NCBI GenBank assembly: GCA_002714465.1
Contig: PAXL01000049.1
Coordinates: 1 to 33,127 of the forward strand
Source of the DNA: Gemmatimonadota bacterium
GTDB lineage: Bacteria; Latescibacterota; UBA2968
Length of the DNA stretch: 33,127 nt
Direction: 5' to 3'
Shown here piece after piece: positions 7,656-16,878 of the stretch. The number at the start of each line of letters is the position of its first letter. Positions within the stretch are counted from its first letter, which is position 1. The position numbers were made by a program, and so were the translations under genes. The notes beneath the pieces were generated by a model, which worked only from the letters and a program-made list of their open reading frames with translations, searched no databases and was not told where the DNA came from.

Positions 7656-9020
7656 CTATCCTTGTGAGGGTTCGGTTTGTGTGGGTGGCTTGGCGTAGAT
7701 CAGGCAAAGCACTGCAAGCACAAGGGGTAGGACTGCGAAAGAGGTGAGTACGATATGGTAGCTTCCGAACCAGTCCCTTGCTATCCCGAAAGGCACGGAT
7801 CCGAGTGCGGAGCTGCCGACCATCAGGGTCGACGATAGACCTGTAATGCTACCAAGGTAGCGCCGGCCGAAGAATTTCGCCCAGATCACGCTGCTGACGA
7901 TGAGCTGCAGTCCGCCGCGTATGCCCATAAAAATACCCATGGTCAGAGCCATCTCGTAGGAGACTAGGTTGGGCGCCATGACGAGGACAGTGGACTGCAG
8001 CACTAGGGCAACGGCGACCATTGCTCTTACAGGCAGGCGATCGATCAGGATGCCTCCCGCAAACTGAACGCACGCGCCGACAGAGGCGATCGGCAGGAAG
8101 ATGGACGCTGCCATGGAGGACGAGAGCCCGCTGTCTCTGAAGATACTGAAGAAGTGGAAGGTTAGTCCTGTACTCAGCGCGCTCATTGATCCCATGGAAG
8201 CCGAGATGACCCAGAAGACGGGCGTCCGGATGGCTTCCTCAAGCGTCCAGTTCTCCTCGATCGGTTCAGCCGATTCTTCTTCATCAGGAGCTGCGTGTCC
8301 ATCTGGTTGCAGGCCATAGTCTTCTGGCCGGTTTCGGATGAAGAGCGTGCCGAGCGGCACCATGATCACAGCCAAGCCGACACCGAGGAGGATATACGAG
8401 GTCCGCCATCCGAATTGCGGAATCATCCAGTTGATAAGGCCGGGGAAGGTGCCGCTTCCGAGCAATGCGGTTGCGACTCCCGCCAGGCCCATTGCGAATC
8501 CACGACGTCGAACCCACCATTGGTTGATGGCATTCTTGCTGACTAGACTCAGGCTGCCCTGTCCGAGCATCCGCAGCAAGAAGAACCCGACTCCGAGCAT
8601 CAGCGCGTTCTGGATGAACCCCATGTAGACGCAGGTCACGCCGAGAAGCAGGCTGACGACACCGACGATGGCACGCACCCCCCGCTTGTCGATCTGACGA
8701 CCCACAAAAGGCAGTGCAAAGCTGCCGAGCAGAGTGCCGGTGCCATAGAGCGTGCTGACCATGCTGCGGCTAACTCCCAGGTCTTCGATGAAGGAGTCGA
8801 TAAAGACGGCAATAGCGTAGGTCTGGCCAGGACTGGTCAGAATGCCGCCGATGGAACCGACGATCAGGACGACCCAGCCGTAGTAGACGGGGGAAGCGTT
8901 GATGATGCGGGAGTGGCGGAGTGGTTGTGGTGAAGGGGATGTATGGGTCACGGTGTTGGGGATTGGAATTGGGTGTGTGGGGCAGTCAAGAGTACTTTGC
9001 CGGCGAGTCTGACCGGTCAC
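7656..9020 (-). CDS. MFS transporter, monocarboxylate/oxalate-formate antiporter type
   Basis: A 454-residue major facilitator superfamily permease with about 12 transmembrane segments. The body begins at SPVYYGWVVLIVGSIGG, the typical opening of the MCT/OFA-like group. The segment FVGRQIDKRGVRAIVGVV is the loop 2-3 signature (G-x-x-x-D-R-x-G-x-R). A charged central loop (residues about 225-260, DEEESAEPIEENWTLEEA) separates the two halves, also typical of this subgroup. The first 45 residues are Pro/Ser/Thr-rich and not conserved-looking, so the true start may lie downstream of 9020 (a GTG near residue 25 is a candidate); no strong ribosome binding site decides it. It is the first gene of a two-gene unit with the Asp-box protein. 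The substrate is likely a small organic anion. Confidence 0.87.
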   Translation of the reverse strand: MTGQTRRQSTLDCPTHPIPIPNTVTHTSPSPQPLRHSRIINASPVYYGWVVLIVGSIGGILTSPGQTYAIAVFIDSFIEDLGVSRSMVSTLYGTGTLLGSFALPFVGRQIDKRGVRAIVGVVSLLLGVTCVYMGFIQNALMLGVGFFLLRMLGQGSLSLVSKNAINQWWVRRRGFAMGLAGVATALLGSGTFPGLINWMIPQFGWRTSYILLGVGLAVIMVPLGTLFIRNRPEDYGLQPDGHAAPDEEESAEPIEENWTLEEAIRTPVFWVISASMGSMSALSTGLTFHFFSIFRDSGLSSSMAASIFLPIASVGACVQFAGGILIDRLPVRAMVAVALVLQSTVLVMAPNLVSYEMALTMGIFMGIRGGLQLIVSSVIWAKFFGRRYLGSITGLSSTLMVGSSALGSVPFGIARDWFGSYHIVLTSFAVLPLVLAVLCLIYAKPPTQTEPSQG

Positions 9021-9174
9021 ACGGAGCAGGCGTTTGAGAACACATCTACAGGACGGTCCTGTCTAGAAGCCGGTGTGCTCGCTGTATGGGTAGTCACCCT
9101 TCGAAACGCCCCCTTTCTTGCCCAGATCTGGAGCCGCACTGGGCTTCCCGTATGGCTTCCTCTGAGTGACTGTC

Positions 9175-10944
9175 TCATTCTTCTTCAACCCATAGCTGAC
9201 GCATCTCTTCACTCGATTCGAGGAGGTCGTCAAGAGAGCCGATGGCGTCTATGCGGCCGTCTCTCAGAACGACGATCTGGTGGGCTCGACGCAGTGCGGG
9301 CTTGCGGTGCGAGACGACAAGGCAGGTTGCGTGATCCTGCTGGAAGACTCGCGACCAGAGCGTCTGCTCTGTCTGCACATCCAGTGCCGACGAGAGGTCA
9401 TCGAAGACAAGGAGATCGGCTTCGCGAATGAACATTCTGGCGGCTGCCGTTCGCTGGATCTGTCCCCCTGAAAGTTTGACGCCGCGTGGGCCGACGATCG
9501 TGTCGAGCCCGTCTTCGAACGTCGGCAGGTCCTCCTCCATGACACCGCTGTGGATGGCCTCTCCAATCTGGCCATCACTCAGAGGTAGTCCCATCAGGAT
9601 GTTATCGCGAAGGGAATCGCTGAACAGTCGCGGGATTTGGGGCGTATACGCAGATCGAGGCGGTACTAGGAAGGACTTCGGATCCTCGACCGTCTCGCCG
9701 TTCCAAAGGATGACTCCACTTTTGAGAGGGATTACGCCCAAGAGTGTTCTCAGGAGGGTCGTCTTGCCCGATCCGATCTGACCGGTTACGACCGTGAAAG
9801 ATCCCCTTGGGATCGTTAGGCTGATCTCGCGTATTCCATTATCCGAATTAGAATAGGTGTAGGTCAGGTTGCGAAGTTCGAGTTGCCGAAGTCGGCCCAC
9901 GTCGGGGATTTTGAGACACTCGATCTTGGGCGTCGGCTCATGGAGATAGATGCGCGTGCTTTCGGAAAGGTGGCTGCTGGGGATGTTTTCGACGGTACGG
10001 GCCATCCGCAGGTAGCTGACTTCGGCTCGCTTGTGGTTCGTAAGGATCGTGCCGATAAGCGATCCGCTTCTGGCAACCTGCCCGACGTAGGTCGTGAAGA
10101 GAGCGAGATCGCCGACTGTGAACGAGCCGGTCTTAACTTTCTGTGCCACAAGGATCAGGATCACGCCTGTGGCGATGTGGCCGAGGTTGAAGTTGATCGA
10201 GCTGAGGATCTCGTTGAACAGGTTGTCGATCAGCGTCGATCGGCGTCGGGCGTCATTGAAGTCGCGGAACCGCTGTGTGACTTGTTGCTCCGTTGTCGCG
10301 ACCTTGATGGCCAAGATCGACTGGAACATCTCGTTGATGAAGTTGGTGGCGCGCTCGGTGGCGATACGCTGTGCAGTCCGATACTTGTGGATATACTTGC
10401 GCGCGAAGTCGACCACGATGACGACGCAGATGGCTGGCACGATCGTGATGGTCGTGATGATCGGATCGATGCTGGCCATATAGTTGATCGCGAGACCTGC
10501 GAAGACGAGGTTGCCCCACAAGTGGATGTAGCGGTTCAGGTACTGCACGATACCAATAACGTCGTCACGAAAGCGGTTGGTGACTTCACCCGATGAGCTT
10601 GAGATATGGGTTGGGTCATGGACTTCAAAGATGGCCGTGATCAGGTTGTGACGCAGGAGCGTTTCGATCGCATACCACCAGCGTGGCCAAGCGTATGCCG
10701 ATCCCATAAGAGCGATTCGATCACCCACTTCGACAGCGACAAAGAGGGCGACGATCGCGTAGGGTGTGAAACCGGCCTCAGCCTGTCCTGTGAGGGCATC
10801 GAAGAAGCCTTTCATCAGGATGCCGGCGAGGAAGGGCGCGACATCGTCGATTCCTCTGAAAAAGATGGTCGCTATGAACAGACCGGGTCTGAACTTCAGG
10901 AGCCTCCAGGTCGTCTGACCCATGGTGAGATGACGACCGTTCAT
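9175..10944 (-). CDS. ABC exporter subunit with degenerate Walker B (permease-ATPase fusion)
   Basis: A 589-residue half-transporter with six transmembrane helices in the first ~320 residues and a nucleotide-binding domain after it. Visible NBD motifs are Walker [11 protein letters not shown]-loop YTPQIPRLF, a canonical signature LSGGQIQR, Walker B LLVFDD, D-loop SSALD and switch His in VVSHRK. The residue that should be the catalytic Glu after Walker B is Asp. This is the usual mark of the degenerate subunit of a heterodimeric exporter (TM287/TM288 or BmrC/BmrD type). The start ATG at 10944 overlaps the stop of the partner gene by 4 bases (ATGA), so the two are co-translated. The exported substrate is unknown: lipid, drug or peptide are all possible. 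Confidence 0.92.
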   Translation of the reverse strand: MNGRHLTMGQTTWRLLKFRPGLFIATIFFRGIDDVAPFLAGILMKGFFDALTGQAEAGFTPYAIVALFVAVEVGDRIALMGSAYAWPRWWYAIETLLRHNLITAIFEVHDPTHISSSSGEVTNRFRDDVIGIVQYLNRYIHLWGNLVFAGLAINYMASIDPIITTITIVPAICVVIVVDFARKYIHKYRTAQRIATERATNFINEMFQSILAIKVATTEQQVTQRFRDFNDARRRSTLIDNLFNEILSSINFNLGHIATGVILILVAQKVKTGSFTVGDLALFTTYVGQVARSGSLIGTILTNHKRAEVSYLRMARTVENIPSSHLSESTRIYLHEPTPKIECLKIPDVGRLRQLELRNLTYTYSNSDNGIREISLTIPRGSFTVVTGQIGSGKTTLLRTLLGVIPLKSGVILWNGETVEDPKSFLVPPRSAYTPQIPRLFSDSLRDNILMGLPLSDGQIGEAIHSGVMEEDLPTFEDGLDTIVGPRGVKLSGGQIQRTAAARMFIREADLLVFDDLSSALDVQTEQTLWSRVFQQDHATCLVVSHRKPALRRAHQIVVLRDGRIDAIGSLDDLLESSEEMRQLWVEEE

Positions 10945-12617
10945 CCGATCGGCGCCTCGAGAGCGGCTCTGAGCAGAATTGAGAATTGGGACTCCTGATC
11001 CTGAACCAGATCGGCTCGCCTTCCGTGTTCCTGGATCTCGCCGGCTTCGAGGATCAGAATGTCATCGACCTTCTCGACCGTGTCGAGCCGGTGGGCAACA
11101 ATGATTCCCGTTCTGTTTTCCAGAAGGCGTTCGACGGCGTGGTTTATCTTCCGCTCGGTGGCGGGGTCCAGTCTGGAAGAAGGCTCGTCGAGGATGACTA
11201 GACCGGGATCCTTGAGGAAGACTCGTGTAAACGCCAGCAATTGAGCTTCGCCGGCAGAGAGACTAGAGCTGCCCGTGGCGATCTCCGTGTCCAGACCGTC
11301 TGGCAGGTTTCGGAACCAAGATCCTAGATCGAGGTCCTCGAGTGTCGAGACGATGCGATCGTCCGGGACCGTATGATCGAACAACGTTAGGTTCTCGCGG
11401 ACGGTCGCGTTGAAGAGTTGAACATCTTGGGTAACGAGACCAACGTGTTGACGAAGCTCATCGAGCTTTATCTCTCGGATCGATTGGTTACCGAGCCGGA
11501 TGTCCCCAGTCTGGATGTCGTAGAATCGGAATAGGAGTCGGGTCGTGGTCGTCTTCCCGCTTCCGGTGCGCCCCAAGATGCCGAGCGTCTTACCGGGCTC
11601 GAGAGAAAAAGAGACGTTCTTGATGACCGGTTCGCCGGGGTTGTATGCGAACGTGACGTCGTCGAAGGTGACAGAGAGCGGGTGCTGTGTCGACAGATCG
11701 TCCTGGCCGTCGAGTATGCTCGTTTCGATCCGATGCAGCTCCTCGATTCTCTGTAAACCGGCTGTCGCTCTCTGAAGCTCGTTGATCTGTCGGCTGATCT
11801 GGAACAGAGGTTCGCGAAGCATCGACGTGTAATGGAAGATCAGGTAAACGGCTCCGACCGTGAACGTTCCGTCTCGGTAAAGCCAGATCCCCATGCCCAT
11901 CGCTAGGGCGTATCCGAGCGCGAATAGGATGCCCGTGATCGCTTGGAGGAGCTCGCTCATGACCTCGGACTTCTTGACGCGGGCGAAGACGTCGTTGTTG
12001 GCCAAGTGGAATCGGTTGGTCGCATACTGACTCGCGCCGTTTGTCCGGATGTCCTCGATGCCGATCAGGCGTTCCTCGATGAAACCGTAGAGTTTTGCAT
12101 AGCTCTCGCGTTCTGCGGTATAGATCGGTACGGCGATGTTGCGTGTTAGGTTGAGGACGCCAAAGGCAACTAGGGAGAACGCGGTCAATGCGGTGCCAAC
12201 GCGCCAGTCTTCGAGGAACACGAGAACCAGTACGCCCGCGAGGAAGACAGCACTGCCCAAGACCTGGAGGACGAATTGTGAGAAGAAGTTCGAAAGGGCC
12301 GTCGTGTCTCCGTCGACACGCTCGATCATTTCACCGGGGCTACGAATGTGGTGGAAGCCCATGTCCAAGTTCAGACAGTGGAGGGCGAGGTCGTTCCGCA
12401 TCTTGTTCGTTGCCCGCCAGCCTACATCTTGGCCGAGGTAGGAGCTCAGGATCTGTACGATCTGTCTCGCGAACCCGACACCGAGAAACAAGAATCCGGC
12501 GAAGACGAGGTCGGATACGAGGCCGTCGGCTTGCGCCGTGTCGATGAAGAATCGAAGGATCTGCGGGTTTGCGAGGTTCAGACCGATACCCGCAGCCATG
12601 CTGAGGGCAAGTGCCAA
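10941..12617 (-). CDS. ABC exporter subunit with canonical Walker B but divergent signature
   Basis: The partner of the preceding half-transporter, 558 residues from TTG 12617. Motifs are Walker [11 protein letters not shown]-loop VTQDVQLF, signature LSAGEAQ (non-canonical), Walker B VILDEPSS with the catalytic Glu present, D-loop SRLD and switch His in IVAHRLD. Site pairing is coherent: this Glu would work with the partner's LSGGQ (active site), while this LSAGE would face the partner's Asp (degenerate site). The TTG start is doubtful. The frame stays open upstream to the stop at 12777-12779 and encodes the expected N-terminal elbow helix (PLRHYLSLLTRYLSPHKTRV), but no ATG, GTG or TTG is available there. 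See findings. Confidence 0.9.
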   Translation of the reverse strand: MALALSMAAGIGLNLANPQILRFFIDTAQADGLVSDLVFAGFLFLGVGFARQIVQILSSYLGQDVGWRATNKMRNDLALHCLNLDMGFHHIRSPGEMIERVDGDTTALSNFFSQFVLQVLGSAVFLAGVLVLVFLEDWRVGTALTAFSLVAFGVLNLTRNIAVPIYTAERESYAKLYGFIEERLIGIEDIRTNGASQYATNRFHLANNDVFARVKKSEVMSELLQAITGILFALGYALAMGMGIWLYRDGTFTVGAVYLIFHYTSMLREPLFQISRQINELQRATAGLQRIEELHRIETSILDGQDDLSTQHPLSVTFDDVTFAYNPGEPVIKNVSFSLEPGKTLGILGRTGSGKTTTTRLLFRFYDIQTGDIRLGNQSIREIKLDELRQHVGLVTQDVQLFNATVRENLTLFDHTVPDDRIVSTLEDLDLGSWFRNLPDGLDTEIATGSSSLSAGEAQLLAFTRVFLKDPGLVILDEPSSRLDPATERKINHAVERLLENRTGIIVAHRLDTVEKVDDILILEAGEIQEHGRRADLVQDQESQFSILLRAALEAPIG

Positions 12618-13024
12618 GACTCGGGTCTTGTGCGGGCTGAGATACCGCGTCAGGAGGGAAAGATAGTGCCTAAGGGGGACGCGCGGTTTGCGGACGACGC
12701 CTTCGTTGCTAGGGGTCGGCTGATTCGAGTTGATGTGGGTCTCCAGCTTGTCCAGAAGAACGAAGGGCTTGACGGATCAAGCTTATCCGGTTCTTATAGG
12801 TAAGTTACAGGTATAGTGTTTACCAGAGAAAAACTGTTTATGGACTTCGGCTTCGGAAGAGGCCGTTACTGAGATGTTCGAGTCAGAGGACTACGTGGCT
12901 ATGGTGTCGGTTCGGGACAATGGCCTTCTGGAGATAAATATGCGGTTGACGCGGGACGTGTGGGAATCTCGCCTGACTTAGGAGGGCCTACCCTCTAGGG
13001 TTATGCGTTCTCCGAAGTCAGGTG
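12618..13024. other. Gap: upstream extension of the ABC gene, plus little else
   Basis: Positions 12618-12776 on the minus strand continue the ABC exporter frame and look translated (N-terminal cytoplasmic elbow helix). Positions 12780-12870 are AT-richer and may hold its promoter, but I see no convincing -35/-10 pair. Positions 12874-12981 hold a 35-residue plus-strand reading listed separately. Confidence 0.5.
12874..12981 (+). CDS. Possible 35-residue ORF or gene fragment, unrecognised
   Basis: ATG to TAG reading of 35 residues (begins MFESEDYVAMVSVRDNG, ends TRDVWESRLT). The composition is protein-like, with alternating acidic and hydrophobic residues, but there is no ribosome binding site before the ATG and no recognised family. 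It could be a small protein, the tail of a lost gene, or chance. It lies between the divergent ABC gene and the convergent aldo/keto reductase. Confidence 0.2.
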   Translation: MFESEDYVAMVSVRDNGLLEINMRLTRDVWESRLT

Positions 13025-13957
13025 CTACTGGCCCGTCGTGGAGTCGACGTTTCGGAAGATGTGCTTCAGACGGGCGACATCCGCCGCAGGGAGTTCCGGT
13101 CGGCCGAAACTCGCGATGTTCTCTTGCAGGTGATCGGGATTGCCCGTGCCGGACAGAATGACGTGTGTACCTGGCTCGTATCCGCAGAACCGGTACGCGG
13201 CGTCGGGGACGCTGAGTGCGCCTCTCTCGTGAACGAGGAAATCGAGTGCGTGGTCCGGGTCGCCTAGGTCCGCGGGATCGATCTGACCTTCAGCGATCAG
13301 ACCCTTGATCGTCTCAGCAAGAAAGTTGGGATCGCTCAGTGCCTTCCGAACCGCAAACATTACCTGGATCCCGACGTCGTTCTCGATCGCCTTCCGGAAG
13401 ACCTTATCCCGAGCGGTCTGGTTCAGGATGTTGAACCCCACCATGGCAACCTCCCAGATGTCGTCCTCAAACCCTTGCTGCAGCATTTCGTGTGTTTTGT
13501 CAGAGTTGAACATCTCCGTGATGCCGATGTAGCGAATCTTTCCCGCCTCTTTCAGCTTCAACAGCTCCGGATACAGCTCATCGCGGCACCTCACGTAGTC
13601 CCAGGGGAACACGCCGTGCAGGCTGTAGACATCGATGTAATCAGTACCCAGATTTTTGAGGCTTTCTTCGCAGCTTGGAGCGACTTCCTCGGCCTTCCGG
13701 TCTTGTGAACTCTTCTTGGTCGAGATGACGATCTGGTCTCGAGGGATATCTTCGAGCGCCATTCCGACCAGATGCTCTGTGCCGTAAGCCTCCGCCGTGT
13801 CGACCCAGTTTACGCCAGCTTCGAAAGCCTTGACGACGATGTTGGCAGATTCCAATTCGGATCTGCCAGTCTTCTTGCCGATCTGGCTTGGGCCGCCGGC
13901 ACCGAGTCCCATGATGCTGACGTCGAGTCCGGTTCGACCGAGGGTTGTCCTGTCCAT
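13025..13957 (-). CDS. Aldo/keto reductase
   Basis: A 310-residue TIM-barrel NAD(P)H-dependent oxidoreductase that reduces aldehydes or ketones. The catalytic tetrad can be placed: Asp and Tyr in WVDTAEAYG, Lys in ISTKKS and His in YSLHG. The N-terminus (LGRTGLDVSIMGLGAGG) and the mid-segment LKEAGKIRYIGITEMF are typical of the YajO/general stress protein 69-like AKR branch, and the length is normal. It follows the Gfo/Idh/MocA gene on the same strand after a 92-base gap, so the pair may form an operon acting on a sugar or polyol. Confidence 0.92.
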   Translation of the reverse strand: MDRTTLGRTGLDVSIMGLGAGGPSQIGKKTGRSELESANIVVKAFEAGVNWVDTAEAYGTEHLVGMALEDIPRDQIVISTKKSSQDRKAEEVAPSCEESLKNLGTDYIDVYSLHGVFPWDYVRCRDELYPELLKLKEAGKIRYIGITEMFNSDKTHEMLQQGFEDDIWEVAMVGFNILNQTARDKVFRKAIENDVGIQVMFAVRKALSDPNFLAETIKGLIAEGQIDPADLGDPDHALDFLVHERGALSVPDAAYRFCGYEPGTHVILSGTGNPDHLQENIASFGRPELPAADVARLKHIFRNVDSTTGQ

Positions 13958-14049
13958 TCTATGTGATCTCTAGAGTGGAATTGTAATGCTGCGAGCAATC
14001 AGCGAAGTTTTCCGTACACGGCAATTGTTTAGAGGCTGTACCTTAGCTG

Positions 14050-15111
14050 CTAGTACTTGATCGTCACTTCCTTCCCCGCCTTCTGGCTTCTGTAGATCCC
14101 GTCCAGAATCGCCATCACCTGCATGGACTGCTCCGCCGGTACTGGTGAGGGGGCACCGTCGACGACGGCCTGTGCGAACTCGACGCACTCCTGTGCGTGT
14201 GCTTCGAGCTGATCTCGGGTGTTCATCAGTTCACGGTTGTAGTGCTGCTTGGTATCGTTGTTCGTGGTGAATACCTCACAATTGGGCCAGTGACTTCCGC
14301 CTTTCTTACCGTAGAGCCACATCTGCATGTCTTCGCCCTGCGTGTTGTGGTGCAGGAGCCAGCTAACTTCAAGGACCATTGTGGCGCCGTTCTCGAAACG
14401 GACGAAGGCGGTCGCCATGTCCTCGACGTCGAACTTCTTCGGGATACGGGCACCTCCGTCCATACGGGTCCAGGCGCCTTTTTGATTCGCGATCTCTGTG
14501 CGCGCGACACCGCTGACTGCGACCGGGCGCGGGTTACCCATGAACCAGAGCGTCAAGTCGAGGATATGCACACCGATGTCAATGCACGGACCGCCACCAC
14601 TATGTTCCTTAAGGATGAATCCTGGTCGTACGGGCGCGCCTGATCGTCTGAGCATCCAGCTGCGCGCGTGGTAGATGTCGCCGAGCACGCCGGTGTCGAG
14701 TTCCGCCTTCATGGCCTTCGACTTGCCCTGGAAGCGGAAATGCTGTGCCGTCATCAAGAGCTTTCTGGACTTGTCTCGGGCAGCGATCATCTTCTTGATT
14801 TGTGCCGGGTTCGGGGCGAGCGGCTTCTCGCAGACGACGTGCTTGCCCGCGTTGAGTGCAGCGATCGATAGGGGGGCATGATAGTTGTTCGGCGTACACA
14901 CGTCGATGATGTCGATGTCCGGATCTCTGAAGAGCTCCCTCGGGTCCGTGACGAGCTTGGTAGCGCCGGTCCTGTCAGCGAAGGCATCGAGCACCCTAGG
15001 ATTGATATCGCTGCCCGCGACGATTTCCGTATGCTCCGACGCCTCCCATCCCGGGAAGTGGGAACGCGCAATACCACCGACTCCTATGATACCGACTTTC
15101 AGCTTGGCCAT
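14050..15111 (-). CDS. Gfo/Idh/MocA-family NAD(P)-dependent oxidoreductase
   Basis: A 353-residue sugar or inositol dehydrogenase-like protein. The N-terminal Rossmann fold shows VGIIGVGGIARSHF, then VCTPNNYHAPLSIAAL and the family signature GKHVVCEKPLA, whose Lys is the catalytic residue. The C-terminal substrate domain carries GPCIDIGVHILDLTLWFMG, the second conserved region with the Asp/His pair. The length is normal. The ATG at 15111 is preceded by an AGAGAGG-type site. It is first in a probable two-gene unit with the aldo/keto reductase. It likely oxidises a sugar, cyclitol or related hydroxyl; the substrate is unknown. Confidence 0.93.
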   Translation of the reverse strand: MAKLKVGIIGVGGIARSHFPGWEASEHTEIVAGSDINPRVLDAFADRTGATKLVTDPRELFRDPDIDIIDVCTPNNYHAPLSIAALNAGKHVVCEKPLAPNPAQIKKMIAARDKSRKLLMTAQHFRFQGKSKAMKAELDTGVLGDIYHARSWMLRRSGAPVRPGFILKEHSGGGPCIDIGVHILDLTLWFMGNPRPVAVSGVARTEIANQKGAWTRMDGGARIPKKFDVEDMATAFVRFENGATMVLEVSWLLHHNTQGEDMQMWLYGKKGGSHWPNCEVFTTNNDTKQHYNRELMNTRDQLEAHAQECVEFAQAVVDGAPSPVPAEQSMQVMAILDGIYRSQKAGKEVTIKY

Positions 15112-15600
15112 GCTTTTGAACCTCTCTTGTCGTGACTGCCGGACGTGCCTTCCGGCTTATGCGATACGCTGGAACCGTGTGAAGATAATATCGATACAAA
15201 GTGCTGTCTACCTTGCCACGTCATGGCAGCACCATCCGACACGCAACCCGATCTGGTGGGGTCGGACTGCTTGGATTACTGGCTTTACTCTGGTTCGAAT
15301 TCGGGGTGGCGTTGCGATAGCCTCAGCAACTGAGCGGGCTGCGCCAAGACGTGTGGCGTCTCGATCCCGTGTTCGGATACCCACACGAGGTGAAGGCTGC
15401 GGTTCACCCTGAACGGCGCTCGCTTGGCGGGCGCGGTGATCGCGCAGTGCGAATGGAGGAAGACGAACCGGGTGGAGAATATCCACGAGGCTTGGAAGGA
15501 GCGTATTCAGATGCGGGCTGCGATGAAGGTCCAAGTCGAACGGAAAAGGGGATGACACCTGCTTTATGTCGATCTCATGTAATTCGTACAGCAAGACGGC
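15112..15600. other. 489-base gap with coding-like and tRNA-like traces
   Basis: No intact gene is supported. Positions 15241-15312 resemble a tRNA in acceptor, D and T arms but lack an anticodon stem. Positions 15394-15555 (plus) are an open frame of 53 codons ending at TGA, with protein-like text (AGAVIAQCEWRKTNRVENIH then EAWKERIQMRAAMKVQVERK); TTG at 15424 is the only plausible start and has no ribosome binding site. Just upstream another plus frame reads LRQDVWRLDPVFGYPHEVKA. The pattern could be remains of one frameshifted gene, but I do not recognise a family. Confidence 0.35.
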
Positions 15601-16410
15601 TTAGTCTGCGGCGAGCTCTTCCTCCGGGTGGTTTTCGAGTCGAGACAGCCAGTAGCCCATGTCGAAGCTGTCGTCGCCAGTGAGGAATCTCCAGAACTTA
15701 ATTCGGTTGACATACTCGAGGCGGACCTCGTTCCCGTACCAGGTATGGTTCCGGTTGAGCGCGCGGATGACCTCGTGATCTTCGATGTCGGCGGTGTCCC
15801 AGAGCCGAGTCTGCTTGACCGTCGGGTTTAGTCGAAGTTTGAACATGTATCGCGTTCGGTCGGTCTTGTTCGGCTGAGCGCAATGCCAGATTCCGTGGTG
15901 CGCGACGGCGACCGTACCGGCCTCACAGGCCATCGTGACCTGGCCCTTGAAGTTCTGGTAACGTGCAATGTCGCTTTCCGAGATTTGTCGGAAGTGGCTG
16001 CCCGGCAGGAACGCCGTACCCCCCATCTCTCTTGGCGTGTCGTGTGCGAAATAGAAGAACTGGATATCGAAGTGGACACGTGTGTCGATGATCGCATCGG
16101 CGTGCCAGATCTGACCGCGCGCGCTGCCAGAGTCGACCTTGTGGATCGCGTGGTGATCGTACAGGGGATCCGGACCTGTAAGACTGCGGTAGATTCCCTG
16201 TATCTCCGGCAGCCGGAAGACCTCACCGATTGGTGAGTCGCGCCAGATCTCAGAGAGCGGCGTACCGCCCTTTGCGCGTTCTAGCCCGTCTTCGTAGAGC
16301 TTGCACACCTCACGGTTAAGGTCGTTAGGTACGAGGTTGTCGAAACGCAGGAACCCGTCGGCCGCGAACTGCGCGACCTGCTTCGACGACAACAGTTGTT
16401 GGTCAGCCAT
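15601..16410 (-). CDS. Phytanoyl-CoA dioxygenase (PhyH)-family protein
   Basis: A 269-residue Fe(II)/2-oxoglutarate-dependent oxygenase of the PhyH family, which hydroxylates lipids or small metabolites. The iron facial triad is visible as H-x-D in IWHADAIID and the distal His in GIWHCAQPN, followed by the Arg-containing RYMFKLRLNP that would bind 2-oxoglutarate. MGGTAFLPGSH is the usual conserved stretch between them. The ATG at 16410 is inside the end of the upstream 94-residue gene (8-base overlap), and GGAGGCGG directly precedes it, so translation is coupled. Length and motifs are complete, so it should be active. The substrate is unknown. Confidence 0.92.
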   Translation of the reverse strand: MADQQLLSSKQVAQFAADGFLRFDNLVPNDLNREVCKLYEDGLERAKGGTPLSEIWRDSPIGEVFRLPEIQGIYRSLTGPDPLYDHHAIHKVDSGSARGQIWHADAIIDTRVHFDIQFFYFAHDTPREMGGTAFLPGSHFRQISESDIARYQNFKGQVTMACEAGTVAVAHHGIWHCAQPNKTDRTRYMFKLRLNPTVKQTRLWDTADIEDHEVIRALNRNHTWYGNEVRLEYVNRIKFWRFLTGDDSFDMGYWLSRLENHPEEELAAD

Positions 16411-16687
16411 CCGCCTCCTCCAGTTTCTCGAGAATGTACTCGAATTTCAGGAACGACGTCTGATACTCCATTCCCGGATGCGCCGGGAACTGCTGAGGAA
16501 ACTGTATCACACGCCATCCGTCCCGCATCGCTGCAACGACGGACTCGTATGGCGCGGCCTCTTCCGATGCGGTCGACGGCTGCTCGTCTCGCGTACCGTC
16601 GAACACCGACCACGCTACGACCCCGCTGTTGAGGTCGGGTGAGTGTGTGTACAAAACGAGTAGCGTCTGTCTGAGTTTACCGGTCAA
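16403..16687 (-). CDS. Unrecognised 94-residue protein coupled to PhyH
   Basis: A small soluble protein with no signal peptide or membrane segment. The C-terminal half is the most protein-like: MRDGWRVIQFPQQFPA, then EYQTSFLKFEYILEKLEE, a likely amphipathic helix. The start is TTG at 16687 preceded by a near-perfect AAGGAGGT four bases away, which strongly supports translation. It overlaps the PhyH start by 8 bases. I do not recognise the family. Constant coupling with an oxygenase would suggest a partner or substrate-handling subunit, but that is inference. Confidence 0.75.
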   Translation of the reverse strand: MTGKLRQTLLVLYTHSPDLNSGVVAWSVFDGTRDEQPSTASEEAAPYESVVAAMRDGWRVIQFPQQFPAHPGMEYQTSFLKFEYILEKLEEADG

Positions 16688-16878
16688 TCTACCTCCTTAC
16701 TGTCGCCAATCATATGGCGAGGCTCTGAACGGGTCAAGCGCGTCCGACCGGGTCCTCGTCGACTACCTACCGTAAGAGTTCCCTTCCGCGAAACAGGCAG
16801 GTCTTGAGCGTTCCGAGAGGGATGTTCATTCGCTTTATCGGTGTCCGGGTAGGGTCGGTCCTCGCTTGAGTCGAGGGT

